This document shows positions 9,301 to 16,030 of a stretch of 64,000 bases of DNA, in pieces. The notes under the pieces are model-generated. The model saw nothing but the letters and a program-made list of their open reading frames with translations, did no database searches and was not told the origin of the DNA. Source of the stretch: Mariniphaga sp041686935 (lineage in GTDB: Bacteria > Bacteroidota > Bacteroidia > Bacteroidales > Prolixibacteraceae); contig JAWLCW010000007.1 of NCBI GenBank assembly GCA_041686935.1, positions 182,932-246,931 on the forward strand. Reading direction: 5' to 3'. The first letter of the stretch is position 1. Each line of letters begins with the position of its first letter. The translations under genes were made by a program, and so were the position numbers.

Positions 9301-10321
9301 CGGTGAAGGAATAGTAACAGGTTTTGAATATGGAACTCAGTTGCGAACTGTTTTAAATAATGTTACAATTCCTCAGGGAGCTTCGCTGAGTATTATTGAC
9401 GGGTCAGGAGCGTATGTGTCGTTACTGAAATTAAATTTTGATACGGCATATGTTAATGTAACTGTAAACTCCGATACTTACTTTGACGTGGTGGCGGAAG
9501 ACGGTGTTACCCGCATTGTTTATCAGTTGCAGCCACGTTCTTCTCAGAACGACGCGTTTATACTTTCAGATTTATATACTGTTTCTCAGAGTGAAAACCT
9601 TGTTCGTTTTGTACCTCGCGGAACAAATGTTCAAACATTTCTGCTGAATATTGTACCTTCTTTTGGCGCGTCTTTAAAAATTGTGGATAAAATGGGATTT
9701 GAGCGAACTGAAGGCTCATTGGTTGAGGATGATAAAATAGTTGTTACTTCTCCAAATGGATTGGTAACACGTGTTTACCACCTTTCCATGTTGCGTACCC
9801 AATACATTGCCGAAACAACTTACCTGGCCTATGTTTTATCTAATGTTTACAGTGTAGATCAGGTAAATTATGTGATAAGTGGTCCATCAGAAAATACCTT
9901 GTTGTCTGATTTTTATTCCCGAATAACAGCTTCTATGGGCGCAACAGCAGTTATTGTTGATGCTGCCGGAAATGAAAAATCTTCAGGAAATCTTGATACG
10001 GGTGATAAATTGAAGGTAACATCTGCCGACGGGAAAATCGAAGTTATTTACGTGCTTGATATCAGTACTTCGGCAAATGCGTTATTTACTCAGCAGATTG
10101 AGATTTACCCTAATCCAACATCCGGCAAGTTGAATTTCCGGGGAGTTGAGCAAGGCAACCGAATTCAGGTATTTAATTCAGTGGGTGCTTTAGTGGTTGA
10201 TTTTGTGGCGAATAGTAGTATGGAAAGTATATCGCTTAACAACCAGCCATCTGGTGTTTACATGATTGTTGTAAGTAATAAAAACGAATTGTTGGGCCGT
10301 TTTAAAGCGGTAAAACAATAG
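6377..10321 (+). CDS. Giant T9SS-exported surface protein with lamin-tail-like and repeated beta domains
   Basis: A 1314-residue secreted protein with a short signal peptide ending in KAQ (about residue 19). Two lamin-tail-like segments are recognisable: about 22-130 (IITEARF, YCEITNVGDEPVQL) and about 590-700 (LSEFFYM, GEIANPGNQPIDLSDY). The C-terminal half carries four degenerate repeats of roughly 75-110 residues, each with an S-x-x-Y start, a GA-x-x-x-I-x-D-x-x-G centre and a V-x-S-x-(D/N)G-x-x-x-x-Y end. The last ~75 residues are a type A sorting domain (IYPNPTSG, IQVFNSVGA, GVYMIVV). No catalytic motif was recognised. It lies about 100 bases after the esterase, and a strong terminator follows. 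A structural, adhesive or glycan-binding surface role is inferred; no function is known. Confidence 0.75.
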   Translation: MKLKLLLSLMLMTFLLKAQEPYRSLIITEARFDQTNNAYCEITNVGDEPVQLSQFKFGHMTPWNPAILDVWNDPWNPYHRFFFLPDRILQPGESFVIATAYDYGPMMYKKKVPGHEMNERNKQTEIYDIADILVHVSESDGDPADSVSSWEMVEAMAVSQGRDCWYLEQHFENGDSIVIDQVNGNFDNAGQNFARAYDVAGVEGATYNSLLVRKYSVKQGNLDFYNARGVGLEDSEWIAIPRMYGYGWVDWRKLWWTAGNHGPYVLDENTLESEVIEVDFANKTLTVPWGVGRLDDIMRFMVEKPGIAWNYHLNENHADSIYRSARTGDKLTIYVCGESLQTATFDIIVSEPTAATNIVVPISHINIGTFSQGGPITTNNQSGLLDWPRVTRHDSGTDSITGTWHGLPNALRTDSLLKYLEKPANATWEFVWVDGIERPDLKNGDILKITAQNGNVKEYFLHVQPYNPSHNGYLAAITWPDIPKKYRGIFGWMGDTIPNFNPTTLNYRVQVPFDVDGIPALMAKTQNLNAKIVVNRAKSLSGTTADRTISFIVTAEDDSVTYTYNVELIKEKDPSKMQPYFAEPFLSEFFYMDQWSNSFGEIANPGNQPIDLSDYMIVMSWAPDPVAAVQSRMGEEEWLDRYDKYIPGYKWVSEAQWMVTPGILERDLTVNSMVYPGDVFCFGAINTDGMLAAGGAGYEWPVPKQLDVQFLNRDGSFGTYRNPWGEETGVYGSPIRKTSTASWFMFKILNDSIKLGLKPANDPNDFELIESFGMSDGSAWRIGGSNAAMITNYMRKPHIYKGSPELGASFGTTPDDTEWTWTNQAYWNARGVGWSLNILNCGNDIGQHFMHEPTHYKSTVTSVVYKVSDGYSLEEEIRGLVTGTTVSAFFGNLNKANENQTLTVKSFAGGSMLGMDDLLSLNDTLVVLSADSLNITRYVLEVSEDGLSSNAVLTSALYQIDITSEPKSASQDDNSGEGIVTGFEYGTQLRTVLNNVTIPQGASLSIIDGSGAYVSLLKLNFDTAYVNVTVNSDTYFDVVAEDGVTRIVYQLQPRSSQNDAFILSDLYTVSQSENLVRFVPRGTNVQTFLLNIVPSFGASLKIVDKMGFERTEGSLVEDDKIVVTSPNGLVTRVYHLSMLRTQYIAETTYLAYVLSNVYSVDQVNYVISGPSENTLLSDFYSRITASMGATAVIVDAAGNEKSSGNLDTGDKLKVTSADGKIEVIYVLDISTSANALFTQQIEIYPNPTSGKLNFRGVEQGNRIQVFNSVGALVVDFVANSSMESISLNNQPSGVYMIVVSNKNELLGRFKAVKQ

Positions 10322-10353
10322 AAGGAAGTAGATGTAAAAGTTTAGAGTTTTTT

Positions 10354-10385
10354 AAAAAGGCCTGAATTTATTTCGGGCCTTTTTT
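10354..10385 (+). terminator. Rho-independent terminator after the surface-protein gene
   Basis: A 13-bp stem (10354-10366 with 10372-10384, one T-G wobble) encloses a five-base loop. It starts with an A-run, has a GGCC core and ends in a T-run. It lies 33 bases after the stop of the 1314-residue protein and closes the carbohydrate cluster. Confidence 0.85.
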
Positions 10386-10445
10386 GAATTCTTTTTTACA
10401 AGGTTTTAAATTTTACGCTGAAATTTTGTAAAGAAACCCCAAGAA

Positions 10446-10452
10446 TGGAGGA
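10446..10452 (+). promoter_or_regulatory. Shine-Dalgarno-like GGAGGA, unusual for this genome
   Basis: GGAGGA lies a few bases before the ATG at 10456. Most genes in this window have no recognisable Shine-Dalgarno sequence, as is normal for Bacteroidota, so this match stands out and supports the chosen start. Confidence 0.45.
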
Positions 10453-10455
10453 TTA

Positions 10456-11286
10456 ATGAAAAATATATTTAACCCGTCTTTTTTCGATGAAAGACATAAC
10501 GTTTTGGTTTTTGAAACCAATAAGGAACAGATTGATTATCTTAGAATAACATTTCCTTCGAGTCATAAATTTTTAGAGGTTTCAGATGTTAATGAAGCTT
10601 TAAAAATAACCGGAGAAGAGCACTTTTCTTTAGTAATTGCTGGTGTTTCTGTTTCCCAAACAGGTGGTTTTGAATTATGTGATAAGATAAAAGGTAATTT
10701 GAATACATGTCACATTCCATTTATCTTAATTTCAGCAAAAAATTGTGTTGAACATATGATTCGGGGATACGAATTGGGTGCTGACGATTATATTACCAAA
10801 CCGTATGATAAAAATTTACTTCTGGTTCGGATAAACCGTTTGATACAAAACAGAAAACGGATTAGAGAAAAATACCGGAAACAAAATTTTATGACTGAAC
10901 TGGAAAATAATCACTTTTCAAGAAACGAAAAATTTATTGCAGCAATCAGAAACATTTTGGAAGATAACTTATCTGATCCTGATTTTAACGTGACAAGCCT
11001 GTCCGCAAAGCTTCGGATAAGTACCACTCAGTTGTATCGAATTCTAAAAGATTCAACCGGTTATTCTCCCGTTGAATTTATTCGTATTGTACGATTAAAG
11101 AATGCTTTTAAAATGTTGAATCGGAATAGAATTAATGTTACAGAAGTATGCTATCATTCTGGTTTTAACAATGTTTCTTATTTTATAAAATGTTTTAAAG
11201 ATATGTTTGGTGTAACCCCGGGGCATTTCAGAAATAAAATCAGTAACGATTTGTATGATAGTGTAATATATCAGAATAAAATATAG
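10456..11286 (+). CDS. Response-regulator-like AraC-family transcription factor with a degenerate receiver
   Basis: 276 residues: a receiver-like domain (about 14-130) followed by a C-terminal AraC/XylS double helix-turn-helix (about 165-270, with SAKLRISTTQLYR and a GFNNVSYFIKCFK second helix). It resembles the C-terminal half of Bacteroidota hybrid two-component regulators, here as a stand-alone protein. The receiver keeps the conserved lysine (K115 in ITKPYD), but the phosphoacceptor position is glycine (G63 in VIAGVSVS, where families have a D in the pattern VxxDVxMP), and the N-terminal acidic pair is reduced to FET. Phosphorylation is therefore unlikely. It follows the carbohydrate cluster on the same strand behind a terminator and may regulate it (inference). 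Confidence 0.85.
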   Translation: MKNIFNPSFFDERHNVLVFETNKEQIDYLRITFPSSHKFLEVSDVNEALKITGEEHFSLVIAGVSVSQTGGFELCDKIKGNLNTCHIPFILISAKNCVEHMIRGYELGADDYITKPYDKNLLLVRINRLIQNRKRIREKYRKQNFMTELENNHFSRNEKFIAAIRNILEDNLSDPDFNVTSLSAKLRISTTQLYRILKDSTGYSPVEFIRIVRLKNAFKMLNRNRINVTEVCYHSGFNNVSYFIKCFKDMFGVTPGHFRNKISNDLYDSVIYQNKI

Positions 11287-11536
11287 GTTTTTATCTATTT
11301 GTTTTATTATAAGATGTGTTAATGGCCCCAGTCGGTGCGTATTTTTATGTGTGTCAAAATTTTTTATCAATTAAAAACGAAGCTTTTTTTATAGATACTG
11401 TCACAATTTAGCTGATAACAAAATTTGAAGGGGAGGAAACTCCGCGCATATTTCATTGTAAGTTTTAAATTAGAACGGAATCTACTGGAAATAATCCGGT
11501 TCAAGATAAGTAACGACAAATTCAATACATAGAAGT

Positions 11537-12259
11537 TTATTTTTTAGTTTCCAAAAGGCCATTAATTACTTCACTCGCAGCAAAACAACCAAAAACAGCA
11601 GGAATATAGGAAATGGTTCCAACGGTGGATTTTTTATTTTGGCCATCTTCCAGCCTAACTGCTGCCTCTGGCACTTCTTCAGGCGAAAAAACCACTTTCA
11701 CTCCTTTTTTAATTCCGAGTTTGGATAACCGCTTACGCATCATACGGCCCAATTTGCAGTTATATGATTTCGAAATATCGGCAACCTGCACTTTTGAGGG
11801 ATCGAGTTTACCACCGGCGCCCAGGGAGCTTACCACTTTCAGCCCACGCTGAATACTGTGGCTGATAAGAAATACTTTTGGAGAAAGGGTGTCAATGGCA
11901 TCTACTACATAATCGAACGGTTGGCTTTCAATTAATTGAATTGTTTTTTCGTCACGAATAAATTCATTCACAACGGTCAGTTCAATATCAGGATTGATAT
12001 CGCGAATTCGTTGTGCCATGATTTCGGTTTTCGGCTGTCCGGTTGTGCTTTTTAAAGCCGGCAGTTGCCGGTTTCGGTTCGATTCTTCGATAACATCGCC
12101 GTCAACAATAGTCATTTTTCCCACGCCGGCACGGCAAAGCATTTCGGCGGCGCAGGCTCCAACCCCGCCCAATCCTACCACCAATATATTGGCATTTTTC
12201 AGCCTCTGTAGTTTTTCGGGTCCTAAAAGAAGTTCTGTTCGTTCAAGCCAGTGCATCAC
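11537..12259 (-). CDS. tcdA: tRNA threonylcarbamoyladenosine dehydratase
   Basis: A 240-residue E1-like ThiF/MoeB-family protein. TcdA uses ATP to cyclise N6-threonylcarbamoyladenosine at tRNA position 37. The Rossmann nucleotide-binding motif GLGGVG is at 29-34, followed by the IVDGD acidic turn and the SNRNRQ arginine cluster that contacts ATP in this superfamily. The late VGTISYIPAVFG segment is typical of the TcdA/CsdL group, and there is no C-terminal rhodanese domain as in MoeB-type proteins. Two methionines start the frame (12259 and 12256). The stop at 11537 faces the regulator at 11286. Downstream genes on the same strand are housekeeping. Confidence 0.9.
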   Translation of the reverse strand: MMHWLERTELLLGPEKLQRLKNANILVVGLGGVGACAAEMLCRAGVGKMTIVDGDVIEESNRNRQLPALKSTTGQPKTEIMAQRIRDINPDIELTVVNEFIRDEKTIQLIESQPFDYVVDAIDTLSPKVFLISHSIQRGLKVVSSLGAGGKLDPSKVQVADISKSYNCKLGRMMRKRLSKLGIKKGVKVVFSPEEVPEAAVRLEDGQNKKSTVGTISYIPAVFGCFAASEVINGLLETKK

Positions 12260-12301
12260 AGTTTAAAGTTTAAAGTGGAAATGGGTAATATGTGGTTAGT
12301 A

Positions 12302-12985
12302 TTATACAGAAAAACTGACATTTTCAATGCGGTTAAAGTTTTTCCAGACAGCTTCTTTCAGCTTTTCCACCGAAATATTTTTCAGTTCAGCTCCGCGCCT
12401 GTAAATTTTTTCGACAGGATAATCAGACTCATCGGTTTCAAAAACAATATTCTCCAATGGTAATATTTTAAACGATTTAACGGCTTTTGCATTTTCTCTG
12501 AGAAGCAATTCGCCAAACGAGAAAAAAATGTTTTTCCCGGAGAGTTGCTGTGTAAGCTGCACACTGCCGTTGTAACCGTGAAAAATCCAGGGAATGGTGG
12601 GTTTCTTATTTTTATGCAGCTCCACAATTTCATTCCAGGCTTTTACGCAATGGATGATAAGTGGTTTCCGGTATTCTTCTGCCATAAACGTTTGCGCCTC
12701 AAATGCCCGCATTTGTTCTTCAAAACCTGCCTCTGCAAGTTTGTCAAGGCCACATTCCCCTACAAAAATGACATGGTCAAATTCCAGTGCATCCTCCATC
12801 ATCAACATCCGTTCGTTGTCTTCTGTTTCGGTACCAATTCTCCATGGATGCAACCCCACCGAATAAAAATTTTCCCCGGTAAATGCAGGAATGGCGTCGC
12901 CGGGTGAAAGATTTCTGACTGTTACTGAGTTGTCAGCAATTTCGGGTTTATGGGTGTGAATATCGATGAAAGGAATTGGAACCAC
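12302..12985 (-). CDS. TatD-family metal-dependent hydrolase
   Basis: A 227-residue amidohydrolase-fold protein of the TatD deoxyribonuclease family, slightly shorter than the usual ~260. Metal ligands are readable: H10 and H12 in DIHTH, E77 in VGECGLD, H112 in IIHCVKAW, H136 in FHGYNG and D185 in FETDESD. The start is a GTG at 12985; the frame closes with a TAA two codons upstream, so no other start is possible without extending into that stop. Only 11 bases separate it from the elbB stop, suggesting cotranscription. The likely role is 3'-5' nuclease or DNA-repair-associated hydrolase; family members are poorly characterised in Bacteroidota. Confidence 0.82.
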   Translation of the reverse strand: MVPIPFIDIHTHKPEIADNSVTVRNLSPGDAIPAFTGENFYSVGLHPWRIGTETEDNERMLMMEDALEFDHVIFVGECGLDKLAEAGFEEQMRAFEAQTFMAEEYRKPLIIHCVKAWNEIVELHKNKKPTIPWIFHGYNGSVQLTQQLSGKNIFFSFGELLLRENAKAVKSFKILPLENIVFETDESDYPVEKIYRRGAELKNISVEKLKEAVWKNFNRIENVSFSV

Positions 12986-12996
12986 CGTTTACTGTT

Positions 12997-13644
12997 TTAA
13001 GCCATCTCAAGAATTTTTTGTACTACTTTATTCGCTCCGTCGGCAATCTGTTCGATGTTGGCATCCAGCATGTAACAAGGGGTTGTAATAACTTTGTATT
13101 TTTCATCCACAACAATCTGCCCGTGACTGGTTTTTTCGTGGATACCGCCCAATGTTTCAATGGCCTGCAATGTGCCTTCGTCTTGTCCGATGGTTACTTT
13201 TACGTCGCCAAGTATTTTTGTAATTAACACAGGAGAAATGCAAAGTGCGCCTACTGGTTTTTCTTCGGCAACGGTAGAACGGACGGCCTTTTCAACATCA
13301 GGGTTTACCTTGCATTCCACACCGTCGAACGCAAACGTACAAAGGTTTTTAGCCGCCCCAAAACCACCGGGAAATACAATGGCATCGAAATCTTTCACAT
13401 TGTACTCCGAAAGCGGTTTGATGTTTCCACGTGCAATGCGCGCTGCTTCTACCAGCACATTCCGTTTTTCAGGCATTTCTTCGCCTGTAAGGTGGTTCAC
13501 CACATGAGCCTGCTCCATGTCAGGTGCAAAACACTGGTATTGAGCTCCATTTTGGGCAATAGCCAATAAAGTAAGTGTCGCTTCGTGAATTTCAGCTCCG
13601 TCATAAACGCCGTTTCCTGCCAATACAACTGCAATTTTTTTCAT
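12997..13644 (-). CDS. elbB: Isoprenoid-biosynthesis glyoxalase ElbB (DJ-1/PfpI-like)
   Basis: A 215-residue class I glutamine-amidotransferase-like protein matching the ElbB/SCRP-27A group: VVLAGNGVYDGAEIHE at the start, FPGGFGAAKNL in the middle, and the nucleophile elbow GALCISP with Cys135. Related enzymes show glyoxalase III-type activity, and the gene has been linked to isoprenoid synthesis. It is a soluble cytoplasmic protein with no signal peptide. It sits directly upstream of the tatD-like gene and downstream of metA on the same strand. A 62-base gap separates it from metA, so it could be the distal part of the methionine transcript or have its own promoter. Confidence 0.88.
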   Translation of the reverse strand: MKKIAVVLAGNGVYDGAEIHEATLTLLAIAQNGAQYQCFAPDMEQAHVVNHLTGEEMPEKRNVLVEAARIARGNIKPLSEYNVKDFDAIVFPGGFGAAKNLCTFAFDGVECKVNPDVEKAVRSTVAEEKPVGALCISPVLITKILGDVKVTIGQDEGTLQAIETLGGIHEKTSHGQIVVDEKYKVITTPCYMLDANIEQIADGANKVVQKILEMA

Positions 13645-13706
13645 AGCATATTAATTTTCAATTTTAACTCAAAATTACAGTTTTACAGGGAAAAAGGAAA
13701 ATCTTC

Positions 13707-14624
13707 TTAACCGATTTCCTCCAGATTATAGGGTGTTTCCTGGTAAACGTAGTAGTTCAGCCAGTTGGAAAATAACATGTTGGCTGTTGATCCCCAACGC
13801 ATACAGGGTGTTTTGGAAGGGTCGTTGCCAGGGTAATAGTTTACCGGAATTTCGATAGGCAGTTTTTTAGCCAAATCCCTTCTGTATTCTTTGTCGAGCG
13901 TATGGCGCGAATATTCGGAATGGCCCGTAATAAAAAGCTGACGGCCGTTTTTTGCTTTCACAATGGCAACTCCGGCCTCCTCAGACCGGGCAATTATTTG
14001 AAGACCTTCCACCTTTTCAATGTCTTCGGCTCTGATTTCAGTATGGCGCGAATGTGGCATAAAGAATACATCATCGAAACCCCTCAGTATGGGAAGGTGC
14101 GAATTGGTGTGCGTATGTTCAAAAACGCCGAACATTTTTTCGGGAATCTCATATTTTGGAATGCCATAATAATGGTATAAACCGGCCTGGGCTGCCCAGC
14201 AAATGAACAATGTGGAATACACATGATGTTGGGCCCAGTCCAGAATTTCTTTCATCTCATTCCAGTAAGTAACCTTTTCAAAAGGAAGTAATTCCACCGG
14301 CGCTCCTGTAATAATCAAACCATCGTATTTTTTGTTGTTCAACTCATCGAAATTCCTGTAGAACTGCCGCATGTGTTCCGATGGGGTATTTTTTGGTGTG
14401 TGCCCTTTTATTTTCATAAAATCAATTTCTATTTGCAACGGGGAGTTGGATAATAACCGGAGCAAATCTGTTTCGGTAGTCACTTTCAGCGGCATCAGGT
14501 TCAGGATAATAATTTTCAACGGCCTGATGTCCTGATGCATCGCACGCGACTCGTCCATCACAAAAATATTCTCTTCCTTCAGAATATTTATGGCTGGTAA
14601 TTTATCGGGAACATTTACTGGCAT
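13707..14624 (-). CDS. metA: Homoserine O-acetyltransferase (MetA family)
   Basis: 305 residues, full length for the MetA/HTS family, which acylates the homoserine hydroxyl in methionine synthesis. The catalytic Cys142 lies in FICWAAQAG, and the family segments LNLMPLKVTTE and GFDDVFFMPHSRHTE are intact. At position 111 (bases 14292-14294, codon GAA on the minus strand) the residue is glutamate in GAPVE; published work on MetA proteins associates Glu here with acetyl-CoA and Gly with succinyl-CoA. Acetyl specificity fits the neighbouring metY, which consumes O-acetylhomoserine. It follows metY after a 95-base gap containing a strong hairpin. The start at 14624 (MPVNVPDK) is the usual one for the family. 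Confidence 0.93.
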   Translation of the reverse strand: MPVNVPDKLPAINILKEENIFVMDESRAMHQDIRPLKIIILNLMPLKVTTETDLLRLLSNSPLQIEIDFMKIKGHTPKNTPSEHMRQFYRNFDELNNKKYDGLIITGAPVELLPFEKVTYWNEMKEILDWAQHHVYSTLFICWAAQAGLYHYYGIPKYEIPEKMFGVFEHTHTNSHLPILRGFDDVFFMPHSRHTEIRAEDIEKVEGLQIIARSEEAGVAIVKAKNGRQLFITGHSEYSRHTLDKEYRRDLAKKLPIEIPVNYYPGNDPSKTPCMRWGSTANMLFSNWLNYYVYQETPYNLEEIG

Positions 14625-14652
14625 TTCTTTTTGTATTAAGTTTTTAGATGTG

Positions 14653-14690
14653 AGTAGTGAGAAAAAAGAACAAATAATTTTCTCACTACT
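14653..14690 (-). terminator. Long hairpin in the metY-metA gap, possible attenuator
   Basis: A perfect 13-bp inverted repeat (14653-14665 with 14678-14690; AGTAGTGAG paired to CTCACTACT, extended by an A4/T4 tract) encloses a 12-base loop. Read on the minus strand it lies between the metY stop and the metA start and is followed by only a weak T-tract. It could be a partial terminator, an RNA-processing or stability element, or a local palindromic repeat. Confidence 0.55.
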
Positions 14691-14719
14691 CTGTGCTTTG
14701 TACTCACATTGTTCAATTA

Positions 14720-16024
14720 TCAGCCAATCTTTTCCAGTGCTTGTTCAAAGTCGGCAATAATATCGTCGATGTGCTCAATTCCAACGCTTACGCGAAGTTG
14801 CGAAGGTTCAACTCCGGCGGCCTTTTGCGCTTCTTCCGAGAGTTGCTGATGCGTGGTGGCTGCCGGCTGAATAATCAGTGTTTTTGCATCGCCAACGTTG
14901 GCCAGGTGGCTTACAAGTTGTAAGCTGTCAACCACTTTATTGGCGGTTTCTTTTCCGCCTTTAACATTGAAGGACAGCATACCACCAGCGCCTTTTTTAA
15001 AGTATTTTTTCGCATTTTCATACGAAGGGTTTCCTTCCAGGCCCGGATAATTTACACTTTCCACTTTCGGATGTTTTTCCAGCCATTTTGCAAGAGCCAG
15101 CGTGTTTTCAACGTGCCGGTCCATTCTTATGGAAAGGGTTTCAAGGCCTTGCAAAAGCAAAAAGGAGTTGAACGGGCTGATTGCCGGGCCAAAATCGCGT
15201 AACCCTTCTACGCGGGCTTTTATGATGAATCCAATGTTTCCGAGCGGACTGTCGAAATTAAATACATCCCAGAATTTCAGACCCTGATACCCTTCCGCAG
15301 GTTCGGTGAAACCGGGAAATTTGCCGTTGCCCCAGTTGTAGTTTCCGGCATCAACAATTACACCTCCAATACTGTTTCCATGTCCGCCAATCCATTTGGT
15401 GGCCGATTCCACCACAATATTTGCCCCGTAATCAATGGGCCGGAAAAGGTAACCAGCCGCAGCAAATGTATTGTCCACAACCAGAGGAATGTCGTGTTTT
15501 TTTGCCAGTGCTCCCAAGGCTTCAAAATCGGGTACAACATATCCCGGGTTTCCGATTGTTTCAAAAAACAGGGCCTTCGTGTTTTCATCAATCAGTTTTT
15601 CAAAAGCCTCTACTGTTAAATTTTCGGCAAACCGCACATCAATACCCAGGCGTTTGAATGAAACCCGGAACTGATTGTGCGAACCTCCGTACAAATAAGG
15701 CGAAGTCACAAAATTGTCTCCTGCTTCAAGCAGTGTATTAAATGTTAAAAACTGCGCCGCGTGCCCCGATGCCACTGCCAAAGCGGCAACCCCTCCCTGA
15801 AGTGCGGCAATGCGCTGTTCAAACACATCGGTAGTCGGATTCATGATTCTGGTGTAAATATTCCCAAACTCCTTTAGTGCAAAAAGGTTGGCGGCATGTT
15901 CTGCGTTGTTGAATACATATGAAGATGTTTGGTAAATGGGCACAGCCCTCGAGTTGGTGGTTTTGTCGGGCTGATGACCTGCATGAAGCTGCAGGGTTTC
16001 AAATTTCAAATTTTTTGTTGTCAT
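14720..16024 (-). CDS. metY: O-acetylhomoserine sulfhydrylase (aminocarboxypropyltransferase)
   Basis: A 434-residue PLP enzyme of the Cys/Met metabolism family; its length and the FETLQLHAGHQPD opening are typical of MetY. It joins O-acetylhomoserine and sulfide to give homocysteine. The PLP lysine is K210 in ESATKWIGGHG, with the YTRIMNPT substrate/phosphate segment near 57-64 and SGHAAQ (about 86-91) before the cofactor-stacking region. It is cytoplasmic and tetrameric in the family. The gene begins six bases after the aspartokinase-like gene and is followed by metA, so the operon makes homoserine-derived methionine precursors by the direct sulfhydrylation route. Confidence 0.94.
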   Translation of the reverse strand: MTTKNLKFETLQLHAGHQPDKTTNSRAVPIYQTSSYVFNNAEHAANLFALKEFGNIYTRIMNPTTDVFEQRIAALQGGVAALAVASGHAAQFLTFNTLLEAGDNFVTSPYLYGGSHNQFRVSFKRLGIDVRFAENLTVEAFEKLIDENTKALFFETIGNPGYVVPDFEALGALAKKHDIPLVVDNTFAAAGYLFRPIDYGANIVVESATKWIGGHGNSIGGVIVDAGNYNWGNGKFPGFTEPAEGYQGLKFWDVFNFDSPLGNIGFIIKARVEGLRDFGPAISPFNSFLLLQGLETLSIRMDRHVENTLALAKWLEKHPKVESVNYPGLEGNPSYENAKKYFKKGAGGMLSFNVKGGKETANKVVDSLQLVSHLANVGDAKTLIIQPAATTHQQLSEEAQKAAGVEPSQLRVSVGIEHIDDIIADFEQALEKIG

Positions 16025-16030
16025 TGTTAC

